A stretch of 64,000 nucleotides of DNA, from assembly GCF_963667135.1 (NCBI RefSeq), contig NZ_OY762974.1:3733054-3797053 (forward strand), given 5' to 3'. Of this stretch, positions 45,138 through 53,820 are shown in pieces. The translations under genes and the position numbers were made by a program. This DNA comes from an uncultured Macellibacteroides sp. GTDB lineage: Bacteria; Bacteroidota; Bacteroidia; Bacteroidales; Tannerellaceae. The notes beneath the pieces are model-generated. The model did not search any database and had not been told where the DNA came from. It saw only the letters and a list, made by a program, of their open reading frames with translations. Every line of letters begins with the position of its first letter. The first letter of the stretch is position 1.

Positions 45138-45590
45138 ATGAAGCTTAACGAGCCCAAAAAAGATTACTGCGAACCAATGCACAGTGCCGAGCATATTTTG
45201 AATCAAACAATGGTTAGAATGTTTGGTTGTCCCCGCTCCAAAAATGCTCATATAGAGAGAAAAAAATCAAAGTGTGATTACTTTTTATCCGAAGAACCGT
45301 CTGAAGAAATAATGAAAGAAATTGAACGACGGGTAAACGAAATAATTGATTTGCATCTTCCGGTTACTGCCGAATTTATTCCTAAAAGTGAAGCTTCGAA
45401 GCTGGTAGACCTCAGTAAATTACCTGATGATGCAAGTGAAACGTTGCGTATTGTACGGATTGGTGATTACGATGCCTGCGCTTGTATCGGAGCTCATGTT
45501 TCAAACACCTCGGAAATTGGTCATTTCAAGCTTTTAAACTACGATTTTCAGGAAGGAAGGCTCCGTCTCCGGTTTAAACTTGAAGAATAA
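45138..45590 (+). CDS. Free-standing AlaX-type tRNA editing protein
   Basis: 150 residues matching the second additional domain of alanyl/threonyl-tRNA synthetases. The zinc/catalytic motifs are complete: HSAEH (H15, H19) and CACIGAH (C116, H120). Such trans-editing proteins hydrolyse mischarged Ser- or Gly-tRNA(Ala), or Ser-tRNA(Thr), in the cytosol. No catalytic synthetase domain. Short unit between a small unknown gene and pgk. tRNA specificity cannot be read from sequence. Confidence 0.85.
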   Translation: MKLNEPKKDYCEPMHSAEHILNQTMVRMFGCPRSKNAHIERKKSKCDYFLSEEPSEEIMKEIERRVNEIIDLHLPVTAEFIPKSEASKLVDLSKLPDDASETLRIVRIGDYDACACIGAHVSNTSEIGHFKLLNYDFQEGRLRLRFKLEE

Positions 45591-45651
45591 TCGGAAGTAA
45601 GAAATTTAATCATTTATATGTATTTTTATCCGCTCATACGCTGAAATAAAA

Positions 45652-45669
45652 TAATTTTGTGTAAGTTTG
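45652..45669 (+). promoter_or_regulatory. Candidate pgk promoter boxes
   Basis: Two TAnnTTTG matches follow each other: TAATTTTG (45652-45659) and TAAGTTTG (45662-45669), 54 and 44 bases before the ATG. Which one is used cannot be told. Confidence 0.5.
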
Positions 45670-45712
45670 CGGGCGTTTACTAAGAGAATCATAATTCTAA
45701 AATATAATAGTT

Positions 45713-46975
45713 ATGCAAACAATCGAAAAATTCAATTTTGCCGGTAAAAAGGCATTTGTTCGGGTTGACTTTAATGTACCCCTGGACGAGAATTTCAACA
45801 TCACAGACGACAACCGTATCCGTGCTGCTCTTCCTACTCTAAAGAAGATTATTGCCGACGGAGGTAGCCCAATTATTGGTTCACACCTTGGTCGTCCGAA
45901 AGGCGTTACCGAAAAATATTCATTGAAACATATCCTTGCCCATGTTTCTGATCTACTTGGGGTTAACGTTCAGTTTGCTAACGACTGTGTTGGCGAAGAA
46001 GCTATTACAAAAGCTGCTGCATTGAAACCAGGTGAAGTATTGCTACTTGAAAACCTTCGTTTCTATGCTGAAGAAGAAGGTAAACCAAGAGGTTTGGCGG
46101 AAGATGCTTCTGAAGAAGAAAAGAAAGCTGCAAAGAAAGAAGTGAAAGAAAGTCAGAAGAACTTTACAAAAACATTGGCTTCATTGGCCGATTGCTATGT
46201 AAATGACGCTTTTGGAACAGCACACCGTGCACACGCTTCTACTGCATTAATCGCTGCTTACTTCGACATCAATAACAAAATGTTTGGCTATTTGATGGAA
46301 AAAGAAGTAAAAGCTGTAGAAAAAGTAATGAGCGAAATCAATCGTCCGTTTACTGCTATTATGGGTGGTTCAAAGGTTTCTTCTAAAATTGAAATCATTG
46401 AAAACTTACTAGGTAAAGTAGACAACCTTATCATTACCGGAGGTATGACATTTACTTTTACAAAAGCTTTAGGTGGAAAGATTGGTAGTTCAATCTGTGA
46501 AGACGACAAATTAGAACTTGCATTGGAACTGTTGGATAAAGCTAAGGCTAACAATGTTAACCTGGTTCTTGCTGTTGATGCAAAAATTGCTGACAAATTC
46601 AGCAATGATGCTAATACTGATTTTGTTGATGCAGACGTAATTCCTGACGGATGGCAAGGTCTTGACATCGGTCCTAAGACAGAGGCAATTTATGCAGAAG
46701 TTATCAAAAACTCTAAGACAATTCTATGGAATGGTCCAACAGGAGTATTTGAATTTGAAAAATTTGAATCTGGTTCACGTTCTGTAGGCGAAGCTATTGT
46801 AGAAGCTACAAAGAACGGAGCTTTCTCTCTTGTAGGTGGAGGCGATTCTGTTGCTTGTGTTAACAAGTTTGGTTTGGCTGATGGAGTTTCTTACGTATCA
46901 ACTGGTGGCGGTGCTCTTCTTGAAGCTATCGAAGGCAAAGTTCTTCCAGGTATTGAAGCTATCAGAGGTTTCTAA
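45713..46975 (+). CDS. pgk: Phosphoglycerate kinase
   Basis: 420 residues. Opens with [11 protein letters not shown], has [28 protein letters not shown], the nucleotide-binding GGSKVSSKI and C-terminal [14 protein letters not shown] lysine/glutamate-rich insert (about 120-145) is typical of the Bacteroidota protein. It transfers phosphate from 1,3-bisphosphoglycerate to ADP in glycolysis. Own promoter and terminator. Confidence 0.97.
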   Translation: MQTIEKFNFAGKKAFVRVDFNVPLDENFNITDDNRIRAALPTLKKIIADGGSPIIGSHLGRPKGVTEKYSLKHILAHVSDLLGVNVQFANDCVGEEAITKAAALKPGEVLLLENLRFYAEEEGKPRGLAEDASEEEKKAAKKEVKESQKNFTKTLASLADCYVNDAFGTAHRAHASTALIAAYFDINNKMFGYLMEKEVKAVEKVMSEINRPFTAIMGGSKVSSKIEIIENLLGKVDNLIITGGMTFTFTKALGGKIGSSICEDDKLELALELLDKAKANNVNLVLAVDAKIADKFSNDANTDFVDADVIPDGWQGLDIGPKTEAIYAEVIKNSKTILWNGPTGVFEFEKFESGSRSVGEAIVEATKNGAFSLVGGGDSVACVNKFGLADGVSYVSTGGGALLEAIEGKVLPGIEAIRGF

Positions 46976-46997
46976 TCGAAATACTAGATAATATATT

Positions 46998-47025
46998 AAG
47001 GGCACCTTTGTTAGGTGCCCTTTTT
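46998..47025 (+). terminator. Terminator after pgk
   Basis: AAGGGCACCT pairs with AGGTGCCCTT across TTGTT, then T run. Confidence 0.88.
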
Positions 47026-47071
47026 GTTTTGAATTCCTTTTTATAAGAAGACATCGAATAGTAATTATTCC

Positions 47072-47079
47072 TATCTTTG
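47072..47079 (+). promoter_or_regulatory. -7 box upstream of the ATPase-TOPRIM gene
   Basis: TATCTTTG matches TAnnTTTG, 34 bases before the ATG; the gene therefore has its own promoter after the pgk terminator. Confidence 0.65.
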
Positions 47080-47113
47080 GATCGTTTGACAAACATTCCT
47101 AATTAACTTAAGT

Positions 47114-48646
47114 ATGAATTTAGTACTTCCTGAAAAATTAAATACCTCTACACCTCCTGTCATCGAAGACGCAAGAGTGCTTGTAGTAATCGGAGCCAAT
47201 GGAGCCGGCAAAAGTTCGTTTGGAAAGGATATAATATCACGTTATCCGGAACATGCAATTGGTATCTCGGGGATGCGGTCGTTATTTATTTCAAGCGAAT
47301 CACTCAGCCTTAAAACTATCTCAGCAGATCGGTCATCACTACCAATGCTATCCGAATATCAGATGCTAACGTTAAGATTGCAACAAGAAGAGTTTGAAGC
47401 TGCTGTAAACTATAAGGAAACGAGCAAACAGACACCGGGATTGGAACCACCTACAACCAAGATAGATATCATTCAGCGTATCTGGGAGAAAATGTTTCCT
47501 CACAACCGATTGGTTCGTAAATCAGGATTTTTTGAACTTGTATCCGCTTCACGAGACGGCAATTCGTATAATGCCGAACGTATGAGTGATGGAGAAAAAA
47601 TTGTTTTTTATCTTATTGGAGCTGTTCTTTGTGCAGAACCAAACGCTATCCTCATAATAGAAGAGCCAGAAGTTTTGCTACACGATTCCATTAAAAATGC
47701 CCTTTGGAATGAAATAGAAGTCTGCCGTCCTGATTGTACGTACATCTACCTGACCCACGATATTGGATTTGCAACAGCCCGCTCGGAGGGAAAACGGATA
47801 TGGGTCCGTTCTTACGATGCGGACGAACAACAATGGGATTACGAACTAATCGAAAGCAATGAAAGCTATCCTGAGGAAGTTTATCTGGAAATATTGGGAA
47901 GCCGTAAGCCTATCCTATTTATAGAGGGCAACGACTCGAACAGCATAGACAGCCGTTTATATCCTTATATTTTCCCCGACTATCTGGTAAAGCCAATGGG
48001 TGGCTGTCAGAAAGTAATTGAAACGACCAAAGCTTTTGGCCAGCTTAAAAATTTTCATACACTTGATTCGAAAGGTATTGTAGATCGAGACCGCCGTACT
48101 CAAGGCGAAATTTCTTATCTGCGCGAACAAAACATTCTTGTACCCGATGTTGCCGAGGTTGAAAACTTATTAATGATAGAAATGGTAATAAAGACCGTAG
48201 CACGCCGTCTGATGAAAAATCCCGAAGAAGTTTTCGTCCAGGTTAAAGAGAACGTGATACGACTTTTTGAAAAAGATCTGGATGCACAGGTAATATTACA
48301 TGCCAAACACCGTGTAAGAAAAAAGCTGGAAACAACAACAGACCGAAAGATTAATACGGTTGAAGAATTAGCAGGTCATGTAGAAATGATCGAACAAAAC
48401 ATACATGTTTACGAAATTTACGAAGAGATTAAGACTGAATTTGAATCTTATATCTCGTCTGCAAACTATCCGCAGATTCTGCGCGTCTATAATCAGAAAG
48501 GAATGCTTCCGCAGAGTCGTCTATGTTCAATTATTGGCATCAACAATAAAGAGAGCTACCTCAATCTCATATTGTCTATATTAAAGGATAACAAAGAGGA
48601 TGCGGTTGCGATACGATTGGCTATCAAAGAATCGCTCGGAGCATAA
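47114..48646 (+). CDS. ABC-type ATPase fused to a DUF4435 TOPRIM-like domain
   Basis: 510 residues, no signal peptide. ATPase half: Walker A GANGAGKS (27-34), signature MSDGEK (157-162), Walker B ILIIEEPE (E183/E184) and a switch histidine in YLTHD. Second half: TOPRIM-like motifs FIEGND (E271), VDRDRR (D324, D326) and an acidic AEVENLL segment, the DUF4435 pattern. This layout, SMC/OLD-like ATPase plus nuclease-type TOPRIM in one chain, resembles a fusion of PARIS AriA and AriB or an OLD-family protein. The neighbours are housekeeping genes, so a core DNA-repair role is an alternative. Family firm; function inferred. Confidence 0.8.
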   Translation: MNLVLPEKLNTSTPPVIEDARVLVVIGANGAGKSSFGKDIISRYPEHAIGISGMRSLFISSESLSLKTISADRSSLPMLSEYQMLTLRLQQEEFEAAVNYKETSKQTPGLEPPTTKIDIIQRIWEKMFPHNRLVRKSGFFELVSASRDGNSYNAERMSDGEKIVFYLIGAVLCAEPNAILIIEEPEVLLHDSIKNALWNEIEVCRPDCTYIYLTHDIGFATARSEGKRIWVRSYDADEQQWDYELIESNESYPEEVYLEILGSRKPILFIEGNDSNSIDSRLYPYIFPDYLVKPMGGCQKVIETTKAFGQLKNFHTLDSKGIVDRDRRTQGEISYLREQNILVPDVAEVENLLMIEMVIKTVARRLMKNPEEVFVQVKENVIRLFEKDLDAQVILHAKHRVRKKLETTTDRKINTVEELAGHVEMIEQNIHVYEIYEEIKTEFESYISSANYPQILRVYNQKGMLPQSRLCSIIGINNKESYLNLILSILKDNKEDAVAIRLAIKESLGA

Positions 48647-48740
48647 AAAAACTGTTTAAAAGGCTTATCAATTCAACAAAAAGTTGTTATTTTGTGTTTA
48701 ATTTAAAAGAAATTGAAGCTTTCACTCTTAACATAGTAAT

Positions 48741-50504
48741 ATGCGTACACCTACATTACAGTATCTCTACTTACAAAAACCAATAACATTGGTCGTATTC
48801 ATCTGTATAATTTCTGTTTTACCGTGGATAGGTATAGGAGATTTTTCTACCAAGGGAGAACCCCGGGAAGCTTCGATAGCTATTTCCATGATCGAAAGCG
48901 GAAACTGGATACTTCCACAAGCTTATGCCGATGAGTTTGCATATAAACCCCCTTTAAGTCACTGGATGATGGCTGCGTTCTCTTATCCGCAGGGGCATGT
49001 TTCCGAATTCACTTCCAGACTTCCTTCAGCGCTTGCCTTTGTTGTACTGGTAAGCTTTATGTTAGTTTTCTTTGGTCGTAGAGCTCGGTTTCAACAAGCA
49101 TTTATAGCTTCACTATTACTAATAACCTGCATCGAAATTCACAGGGCAGCTATGACTACCCGTGTTGATATGCTTCTTACCACCTTTATAGTAATCGGAC
49201 TAATTCAGCTATTTCGATGGGAAGAACATTTGGAATTAAAAGGGATACCTTTGGGCATTCCTCTTATACTTGGATGTGCCACGCTAACAAAAGGTCCGGT
49301 TGGAATTATATTGCCGTTATTTGTCTTTGGCGTTTATCTTCTTATTTTAGGCAAATACAGTTTTATGCGTATTTGCAAAGCCTTGTTATATGCAGGAATT
49401 TCCTCTGTTTTTCTTCCTTTTCTGTGGTATATAGCAGCTTGGAAGCAAGGTGGAGACGATTTTTTGAACGTTGTGCTTGCCGAGAACTTTGGCCGCTTTT
49501 TCAATACAAGTACGCCTGAGATCAATTACGAACTTGGTCACGAAAATGGAGTCTTCTATAACTTTCTTACGTTAATTACCGGATTTATGCCTTGGACAAT
49601 TCTTTTTGTATTTTCACTTTTCGGAATGAAAGTACATAAGCCTGAAAAGTCCCTTAAAGAAATCCTAGCGGATATTTGGATTAAAATCCGTTCAATGGAA
49701 AAAGTAAAGTTATTTAGTCTGGTTGCGATTGTTTGCGTTATCTTCTTTTACTCGATTCCTGCCAGTAAACGAAGCGTATACCTTATGCCTGCTTATCCGT
49801 TTATCGCCTTCTTCCTGGCGCAATATGCGCTTTATATAACGGAATACCGCACTAAGGCTACCCGTGTTTTTGCAGCGTTTCTTGTTTCGGTAACCTCATT
49901 GATTGTTATAGGTTCCGGTCTGATCATGGCTGGTGTTATAAATCTTGATGCAATTGCTGCACAGTATACAGATAGGGAAAGTACGTTGTATACAGTTTCT
50001 TTAATTAATAACACGCTATCCCACCCTTCAACCCTTACCTTGGCTATTATGGGGTTGTTGCTTATTACTCTTAGTGTTGTTTTTTATCAGATGGCACGTA
50101 AGATTAATATAAAGATATTATATGCAACCATCGGTCTGGCGTTTATGTTGAATCTGCTAATTGACGGGGTATTTATGTACAGTATTCGCGAAGGCAGTTC
50201 CTGCAAATCATTTGCCACTCAGATCATGAAAGAATATCCCATAGACAAAACAAATGTATATGTTATGAATAATCTGCTTGAATATAAAAACATGTACGGT
50301 CTAAATTACTATATGGGTAATATATTTCATGATTTTGCAGACAATCAGCCCGAAAAAGGTTATTTTCTAGCTTGCGAAAAGAATGTGGAGGCTATTATAA
50401 ATAAGTATGGAGATAAATATACATTTACGAAACTTACCTCCACCGAAAATATTCCTGACGAAGTAGATCAGAGGATTATATTGTTTAACTTCATCAGAAA
50501 ATAA
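48741..50504 (+). CDS. GT39/ArnT-like membrane glycosyltransferase
   Basis: 587 residues with about 11-12 membrane helices. The first periplasmic loop has the GT-C acidic motif STKGEPREASIAISM and the FAYKPPLSHWMMA segment typical of ArnT-like and protein-mannosyl-type GT39 enzymes; a C-terminal soluble domain (about 470-587) follows. It transfers a sugar from a polyprenyl-phosphate donor to lipid A, a glycan or protein in the periplasm. The substrate cannot be chosen. No arn operon is adjacent. The gene is followed by a 650-base region with no genes. Confidence 0.87.
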   Translation: MRTPTLQYLYLQKPITLVVFICIISVLPWIGIGDFSTKGEPREASIAISMIESGNWILPQAYADEFAYKPPLSHWMMAAFSYPQGHVSEFTSRLPSALAFVVLVSFMLVFFGRRARFQQAFIASLLLITCIEIHRAAMTTRVDMLLTTFIVIGLIQLFRWEEHLELKGIPLGIPLILGCATLTKGPVGIILPLFVFGVYLLILGKYSFMRICKALLYAGISSVFLPFLWYIAAWKQGGDDFLNVVLAENFGRFFNTSTPEINYELGHENGVFYNFLTLITGFMPWTILFVFSLFGMKVHKPEKSLKEILADIWIKIRSMEKVKLFSLVAIVCVIFFYSIPASKRSVYLMPAYPFIAFFLAQYALYITEYRTKATRVFAAFLVSVTSLIVIGSGLIMAGVINLDAIAAQYTDRESTLYTVSLINNTLSHPSTLTLAIMGLLLITLSVVFYQMARKINIKILYATIGLAFMLNLLIDGVFMYSIREGSSCKSFATQIMKEYPIDKTNVYVMNNLLEYKNMYGLNYYMGNIFHDFADNQPEKGYFLACEKNVEAIINKYGDKYTFTKLTSTENIPDEVDQRIILFNFIRK

Positions 50505-50545
50505 AACTTATCTCAATTTTCATAATTCTGTGATAAGACATACCG

Positions 50546-50588
50546 GTAACAGTTTCAACTAATGCTTCGGCTTTATTGAAACTGTTAC
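50546..50588 (+). terminator. Hairpin after the GT39 gene
   Basis: GTAACAGTTTCAA and its exact complement flank a 17-base loop. The tail (TGTCGTATTA) is not T-rich, so it may stop transcription weakly or only stabilise the mRNA end. Confidence 0.5.
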
Positions 50589-50710
50589 TGTCGTATTAGA
50601 GGTATATAGACAGTCTGATTCCAATGAACCAAACGCCAACTAACATCCTGTAAACTAACATTATTACAATATACTTTACTATCTTTCCAATAGTCTTTTA
50701 TCTTTTTCTA

Positions 50711-50824
50711 TACGAACAAGTATTCGTTTGTCATATGGATACCTTGCGTTTGACAATTGACAAACGCAAGGTATCCATATGTTGACTTTGCGTTTGTCAT
50801 ATCGCAAACGAATACTTGTTCGTA
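50711..50824. repeat. Nested inverted repeat (20-bp outer and 21-bp inner perfect arms)
   Basis: Outer arms 50711-50730 (TACGAACAAGTATTCGTTTG) and 50805-50824 are exact complements. Inner arms 50732-50752 and 50761-50781 (including GGATACCTTGCGTTTG) are exact complements over 21 bases around ACAATTGA. A 12-base direct repeat CGTTTGTCATAT occurs at 50725-50736 and 50791-50802. A further pair, GTAAACTAACATT at 50650-50662 and the complement of GTAAACTAACGTT at 50830-50842, encloses the whole structure. Confidence 0.9.
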
Positions 50825-51073
50825 GTCTTAACGTTAGTTTACTTAATACTTTCTTACACTTTATCGTTTAGTCGGGTGCTAATTATAAGTTGATCGGAAA
50901 TCCTCCTGTTGCGACCATGAAATTCATTAGTGACAGATGAGAGCTGTTTTGCATCCCTCACAAGACATCTGTCACTCGCACTACCCCCACCAGCAAAGGG
51001 ATCTGACGCCTTTTGTGATAGATAACAGATTAAATCGACATTAACAGGTATTTGGCAGCCGTTAATAGACAAG

Positions 51074-51104
51074 TTTGTTCCCAAGAAACAAAATTGTATC
51101 TTTG
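51074..51104 (+). promoter_or_regulatory. Promoter of the HAD phosphatase gene
   Basis: TTTG (51074-51077), 19-base spacer, TATCTTTG (51097-51104): a full Bacteroidota promoter. It lies inside the extended reading frame and so places the start at 51154. Confidence 0.75.
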
Positions 51105-51153
51105 TGCTCGAAATCCGATTAGTGTTCAATATATAAATTTGGAGTATAGAGTT

Positions 51154-51795
51154 ATGGCTAAGCAAAAATATGTTCTTTTTGATTTTGACGGAGTGCTTGT
51201 AAATACAGAACCTATTTACGATATATTTTGGAATGAAGCTGGTCTTCGCTATGGGTTAGGTGATAACTTCGCAGCGAAAATAAAAGGAACAACCATGCCC
51301 TATGTGATGGAGACTTACTTCTCTGATGCTACTGAAGAAACAAAAGAAAACGTTTTGCGTGAAAGCAATGAGTTTGAGAAGCAGATGAATTTCCCCACTA
51401 TTGATGGTGCGCTTGATTTTCTATATAAGATAAAAGAGGATGGCGTAAAAGTTGGACTTGTAACCAGTTCGCAGGATTTTAAAATGGAACGTGCATTTCA
51501 GATACTTTCGCTTCACAATGTATTTGATACTATTGTTACGGCCGACCGTATTACCAGAGGTAAACCGGACCCTATGTGTTATCTGCTTGCTGCAAACGAT
51601 TGGAATACAAAACCTGAAAACTGCATCGTTTTCGAAGATTCTTTTGCCGGCATAAAAGCTGCAACAGCAGCCGGAATGAAAGTGATAGGTGTAAGCAGTA
51701 CTATTCCTGCTGAGCAACTGGAAGATAAAGTATATAAAGTTATACCCGATTTCTCTGAAATATCGGTTGAAGATCTGCATGAATGGTTCGTATAA
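51154..51795 (+). CDS. HAD-family phosphatase, beta-phosphoglucomutase-like
   Basis: 213 residues from the ATG at 51154. Motif I FDFDGVLVNTEP (D10, D12), a helical cap (about 17-85), motif II LVTSSQ, motif III lysine in TRGKPDP and motif IV FEDSFAGIKAA. This is subfamily I HAD, grouped with beta-phosphoglucomutase and small sugar-phosphate phosphatases; the exact substrate is unknown. The longer frame upstream to 51052 contains the promoter and is not coding. Confidence 0.88.
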   Translation: MAKQKYVLFDFDGVLVNTEPIYDIFWNEAGLRYGLGDNFAAKIKGTTMPYVMETYFSDATEETKENVLRESNEFEKQMNFPTIDGALDFLYKIKEDGVKVGLVTSSQDFKMERAFQILSLHNVFDTIVTADRITRGKPDPMCYLLAANDWNTKPENCIVFEDSFAGIKAATAAGMKVIGVSSTIPAEQLEDKVYKVIPDFSEISVEDLHEWFV

Positions 51796-51862
51796 ATGCA
51801 ACGAATTCGTAGATAAATTCTTATTTTGATATAAAATTGTAATAAATATCAAAAAATAAACA

Positions 51863-51870
51863 TACTTTTG
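51863..51870 (+). promoter_or_regulatory. -7 box of the paaK operon
   Basis: TACTTTTG matches TAnnTTTG, 43 bases before the ATG. Confidence 0.6.
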
Positions 51871-51913
51871 TATCTCTAATAAATGAAAACACACTTATAA
51901 AGATATAAAAGTT

Positions 51914-53215
51914 ATGATGTATTGGCAGAAAGATGTTGAAACCATGAATCGTTCTGATTTGGATAAACTTCAACTTCAACGACTAAAATCTACAATCGAA
52001 TCAGCAATAAACTCTCCATTCTATGGAAAGCTTTTCAAAGAATTAGAAATTTCATCCGATAGCATTCAATCGTTGGACGACCTTCGGAAAATTCCATTTA
52101 CAACTAAAGAAGATTTACGAAACAGCTATCCATTCGGAATGGCAGCAATTCCTTTAAAGGATTGTGTTCGCATTCACTCATCAAGCGGCACTACAGGTAA
52201 TCCAACAGTGGTACTTCACTCAAAAAAAGATTTGGATGAATGGGCCAATCAGGTTGCTCGTTGTATGTATATGGTAGGTCTCAGAGACACGGATGTATTT
52301 CAGAATACATCTGGTTACGGGATGTTTACAGGTGGACTGGGTTTTCAATATGGGGCCGAGAAGCTTGGAGCATTAACGATACCAGCTGCGGCAGGTAATA
52401 CGAAGCGTCAGATAAAGTTTATTACCGACTTTGGGACTACCTGTTTGCATATAATACCCAGTTATGCTACCCGTCTGGCTGAAGTTTTTTACGAGATGGG
52501 TATGGATCCACAGAAAGATACTAAACTTAAAACAATCTGTATTGGTGCCGAACCTCACTCCGAAGAACAACGGCAACGTATTGAACAACTGCTTGGAGTA
52601 AAGGCTTACAATTGTTTTGGAATGTCCGAGATGAACGGTCCCGGCGTGGCGTTCGAATGTACAGAGCAGAACGGGCTTCATATTTGGGAAGATTATGTTA
52701 TAGTAGAGATTATCGATCCGGTAACTCTCGAACCTGTTCCCGAAGGATCTGTTGGAGAGCTTGTACTTACTACCATCAACCGCGAGGCTATGCCTTTGTT
52801 CCGATATCGTACCCGCGATCTTACCCGGATTCTGCCGGGCGAATGTCCATGCGGACGTACACACAAGCGAATAGATCGATTTAAAGGACGAAGTGATGAT
52901 ATGATTATACTTAAAGGTGTCAACATATTCCCTATTCAGATAGAAAAGATTCTTATGAACTTCAAAGAGTTGGCAAGCAACTACCTAATAACCATAGAAA
53001 CCGTAGGCAACAGCGATGAAATGCAAGTAGAAGTAGAAATCAGCGATCTATTTACTGACGATTACGGTGTACTTCAAAAGTTATCTAAAGAGATTACGCG
53101 TCAGCTTAAAGATGAATTACTGATTACTCCACACCTGAAGCTGGTGGCTAAAGGATCTCTTCCGGTTCAGGAAGGTAAGGCTGTGCGTGTGAAAGATTTA
53201 CGCATGTTATCATAA
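51914..53215 (+). CDS. paaK: Phenylacetate-CoA ligase family protein
   Basis: 433 residues. Adenylate-forming enzyme with P-loop SSSGTTGNPTVV, IGAEPHSEEQR, the YNCFGMSEMNGPGVAFEC motif and hinge RYRTRDL; C-terminal AMP-binding domain from about 330 with the Lys in EGKAVRVKDL. It activates aryl acids such as phenylacetate to CoA thioesters using ATP. In anaerobic Bacteroidales such enzymes often accompany indolepyruvate/phenylpyruvate oxidation. Here it heads an operon with an ACT protein, a one-helix protein and a Na+/solute symporter, suggesting import plus activation of an aryl acid, or its reverse for ATP gain. Confidence 0.9.
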   Translation: MMYWQKDVETMNRSDLDKLQLQRLKSTIESAINSPFYGKLFKELEISSDSIQSLDDLRKIPFTTKEDLRNSYPFGMAAIPLKDCVRIHSSSGTTGNPTVVLHSKKDLDEWANQVARCMYMVGLRDTDVFQNTSGYGMFTGGLGFQYGAEKLGALTIPAAAGNTKRQIKFITDFGTTCLHIIPSYATRLAEVFYEMGMDPQKDTKLKTICIGAEPHSEEQRQRIEQLLGVKAYNCFGMSEMNGPGVAFECTEQNGLHIWEDYVIVEIIDPVTLEPVPEGSVGELVLTTINREAMPLFRYRTRDLTRILPGECPCGRTHKRIDRFKGRSDDMIILKGVNIFPIQIEKILMNFKELASNYLITIETVGNSDEMQVEVEISDLFTDDYGVLQKLSKEITRQLKDELLITPHLKLVAKGSLPVQEGKAVRVKDLRMLS

Positions 53216-53242
53216 CATCAATAACTCTAATAAATTAAAACC

Positions 53243-53668
53243 ATGACAATTAATCAGATTTCTATTTTTCTTGAAAATAAATATGGCAAGCTTAGCGAAA
53301 TTCTGGGTTTACTTGCAAAAGAAAATATACGGATAATTGCCGCCACGGTAGCTGATACATCCGAATATGGTATTCTACGCATTATTGTTAGCGAACCACA
53401 AAGAGCTTACAACATTCTTAAAAGTAACAATGTAAGTGCAAACTTAACGGAAGTAATGGCTATCGTTTCTGGCTCTCAAGCCGGAAGCTTTGCAAACACG
53501 CTTACTAATTTTACACAAGCCGGATTAAGCATTGAATATATGTATTGTGTTTCCATGTATGGAAAAGCGATTTTGATACTGCGGACTAATAACAGAGATG
53601 CTGCCCTTGATGTGATTCGTCGGAAAAACATGGAGTGCATAGTAGAATCAGATTTACTAAATTTATAA
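53243..53668 (+). CDS. Tandem ACT-domain protein
   Basis: 141 residues consisting of two ACT folds (about 1-70 and 71-141), beginning with ISIFLENKYGKLSEILGLL. It has no enzyme domain. ACT proteins paired with phenylacetate-CoA ligases are common in anaerobes and probably bind an amino acid such as Phe, Tyr or Trp to control the ligase. It lies 27 bases after paaK and 11 bases before the small membrane protein. Confidence 0.88.
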   Translation: MTINQISIFLENKYGKLSEILGLLAKENIRIIAATVADTSEYGILRIIVSEPQRAYNILKSNNVSANLTEVMAIVSGSQAGSFANTLTNFTQAGLSIEYMYCVSMYGKAILILRTNNRDAALDVIRRKNMECIVESDLLNL

Positions 53669-53679
53669 TAACAAGACTT

Positions 53680-53820
53680 ATGTTTGGAATAGACGATCCG
53701 GGTATTTGGTCAGCCTATTTATTGGCTTTTCTTTGTGTGGCCTTCTCTGTTTGGTTTGGAATCAGGAACTGGAACAAGGATGGAGATGATGATACTAACT
53801 CTAAAAATTCAGTCAAGTGA
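53680..53820 (+). CDS. Symporter small accessory protein (one membrane helix)
   Basis: 46 residues from the ATG at 53680 (MFGIDDPGIWSAYLL); a longer frame to 53635 overlaps the ACT gene and is less likely. One hydrophobic helix (about 10-28) followed by a charged tail NWNKDGDDDTNS. Its stop overlaps the GTG start of the symporter by 4 bases, so translation is coupled. Small proteins of this kind precede sodium:solute symporters in several anaerobes and are thought to be a subunit. Confidence 0.75.
   Translation: MFGIDDPGIWSAYLLAFLCVAFSVWFGIRNWNKDGDDDTNSKNSVK

Larger units (their letters stand above)
50505..51153. other. 650-base gene-free region with several inverted repeats
   Basis: No credible protein frame covers this stretch. 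It holds the hairpin at 50546-50588, the large nested inverted repeat at 50650-50842, an 11-bp inverted repeat (AGTGACAGATG at 50929-50939 with its complement at 50966-50976), and the HAD-gene promoter at 51074-51104. The rest shows nothing recognisable. It may carry a non-coding RNA, a recombination site or the remains of a small mobile element. Confidence 0.6.

Noticed and set aside
50650-50842. Invertible promoter switch
   Set aside because: No TAnnTTTG promoter was found between the arms and no invertase is near; kept only as an alternative reading of the repeat.
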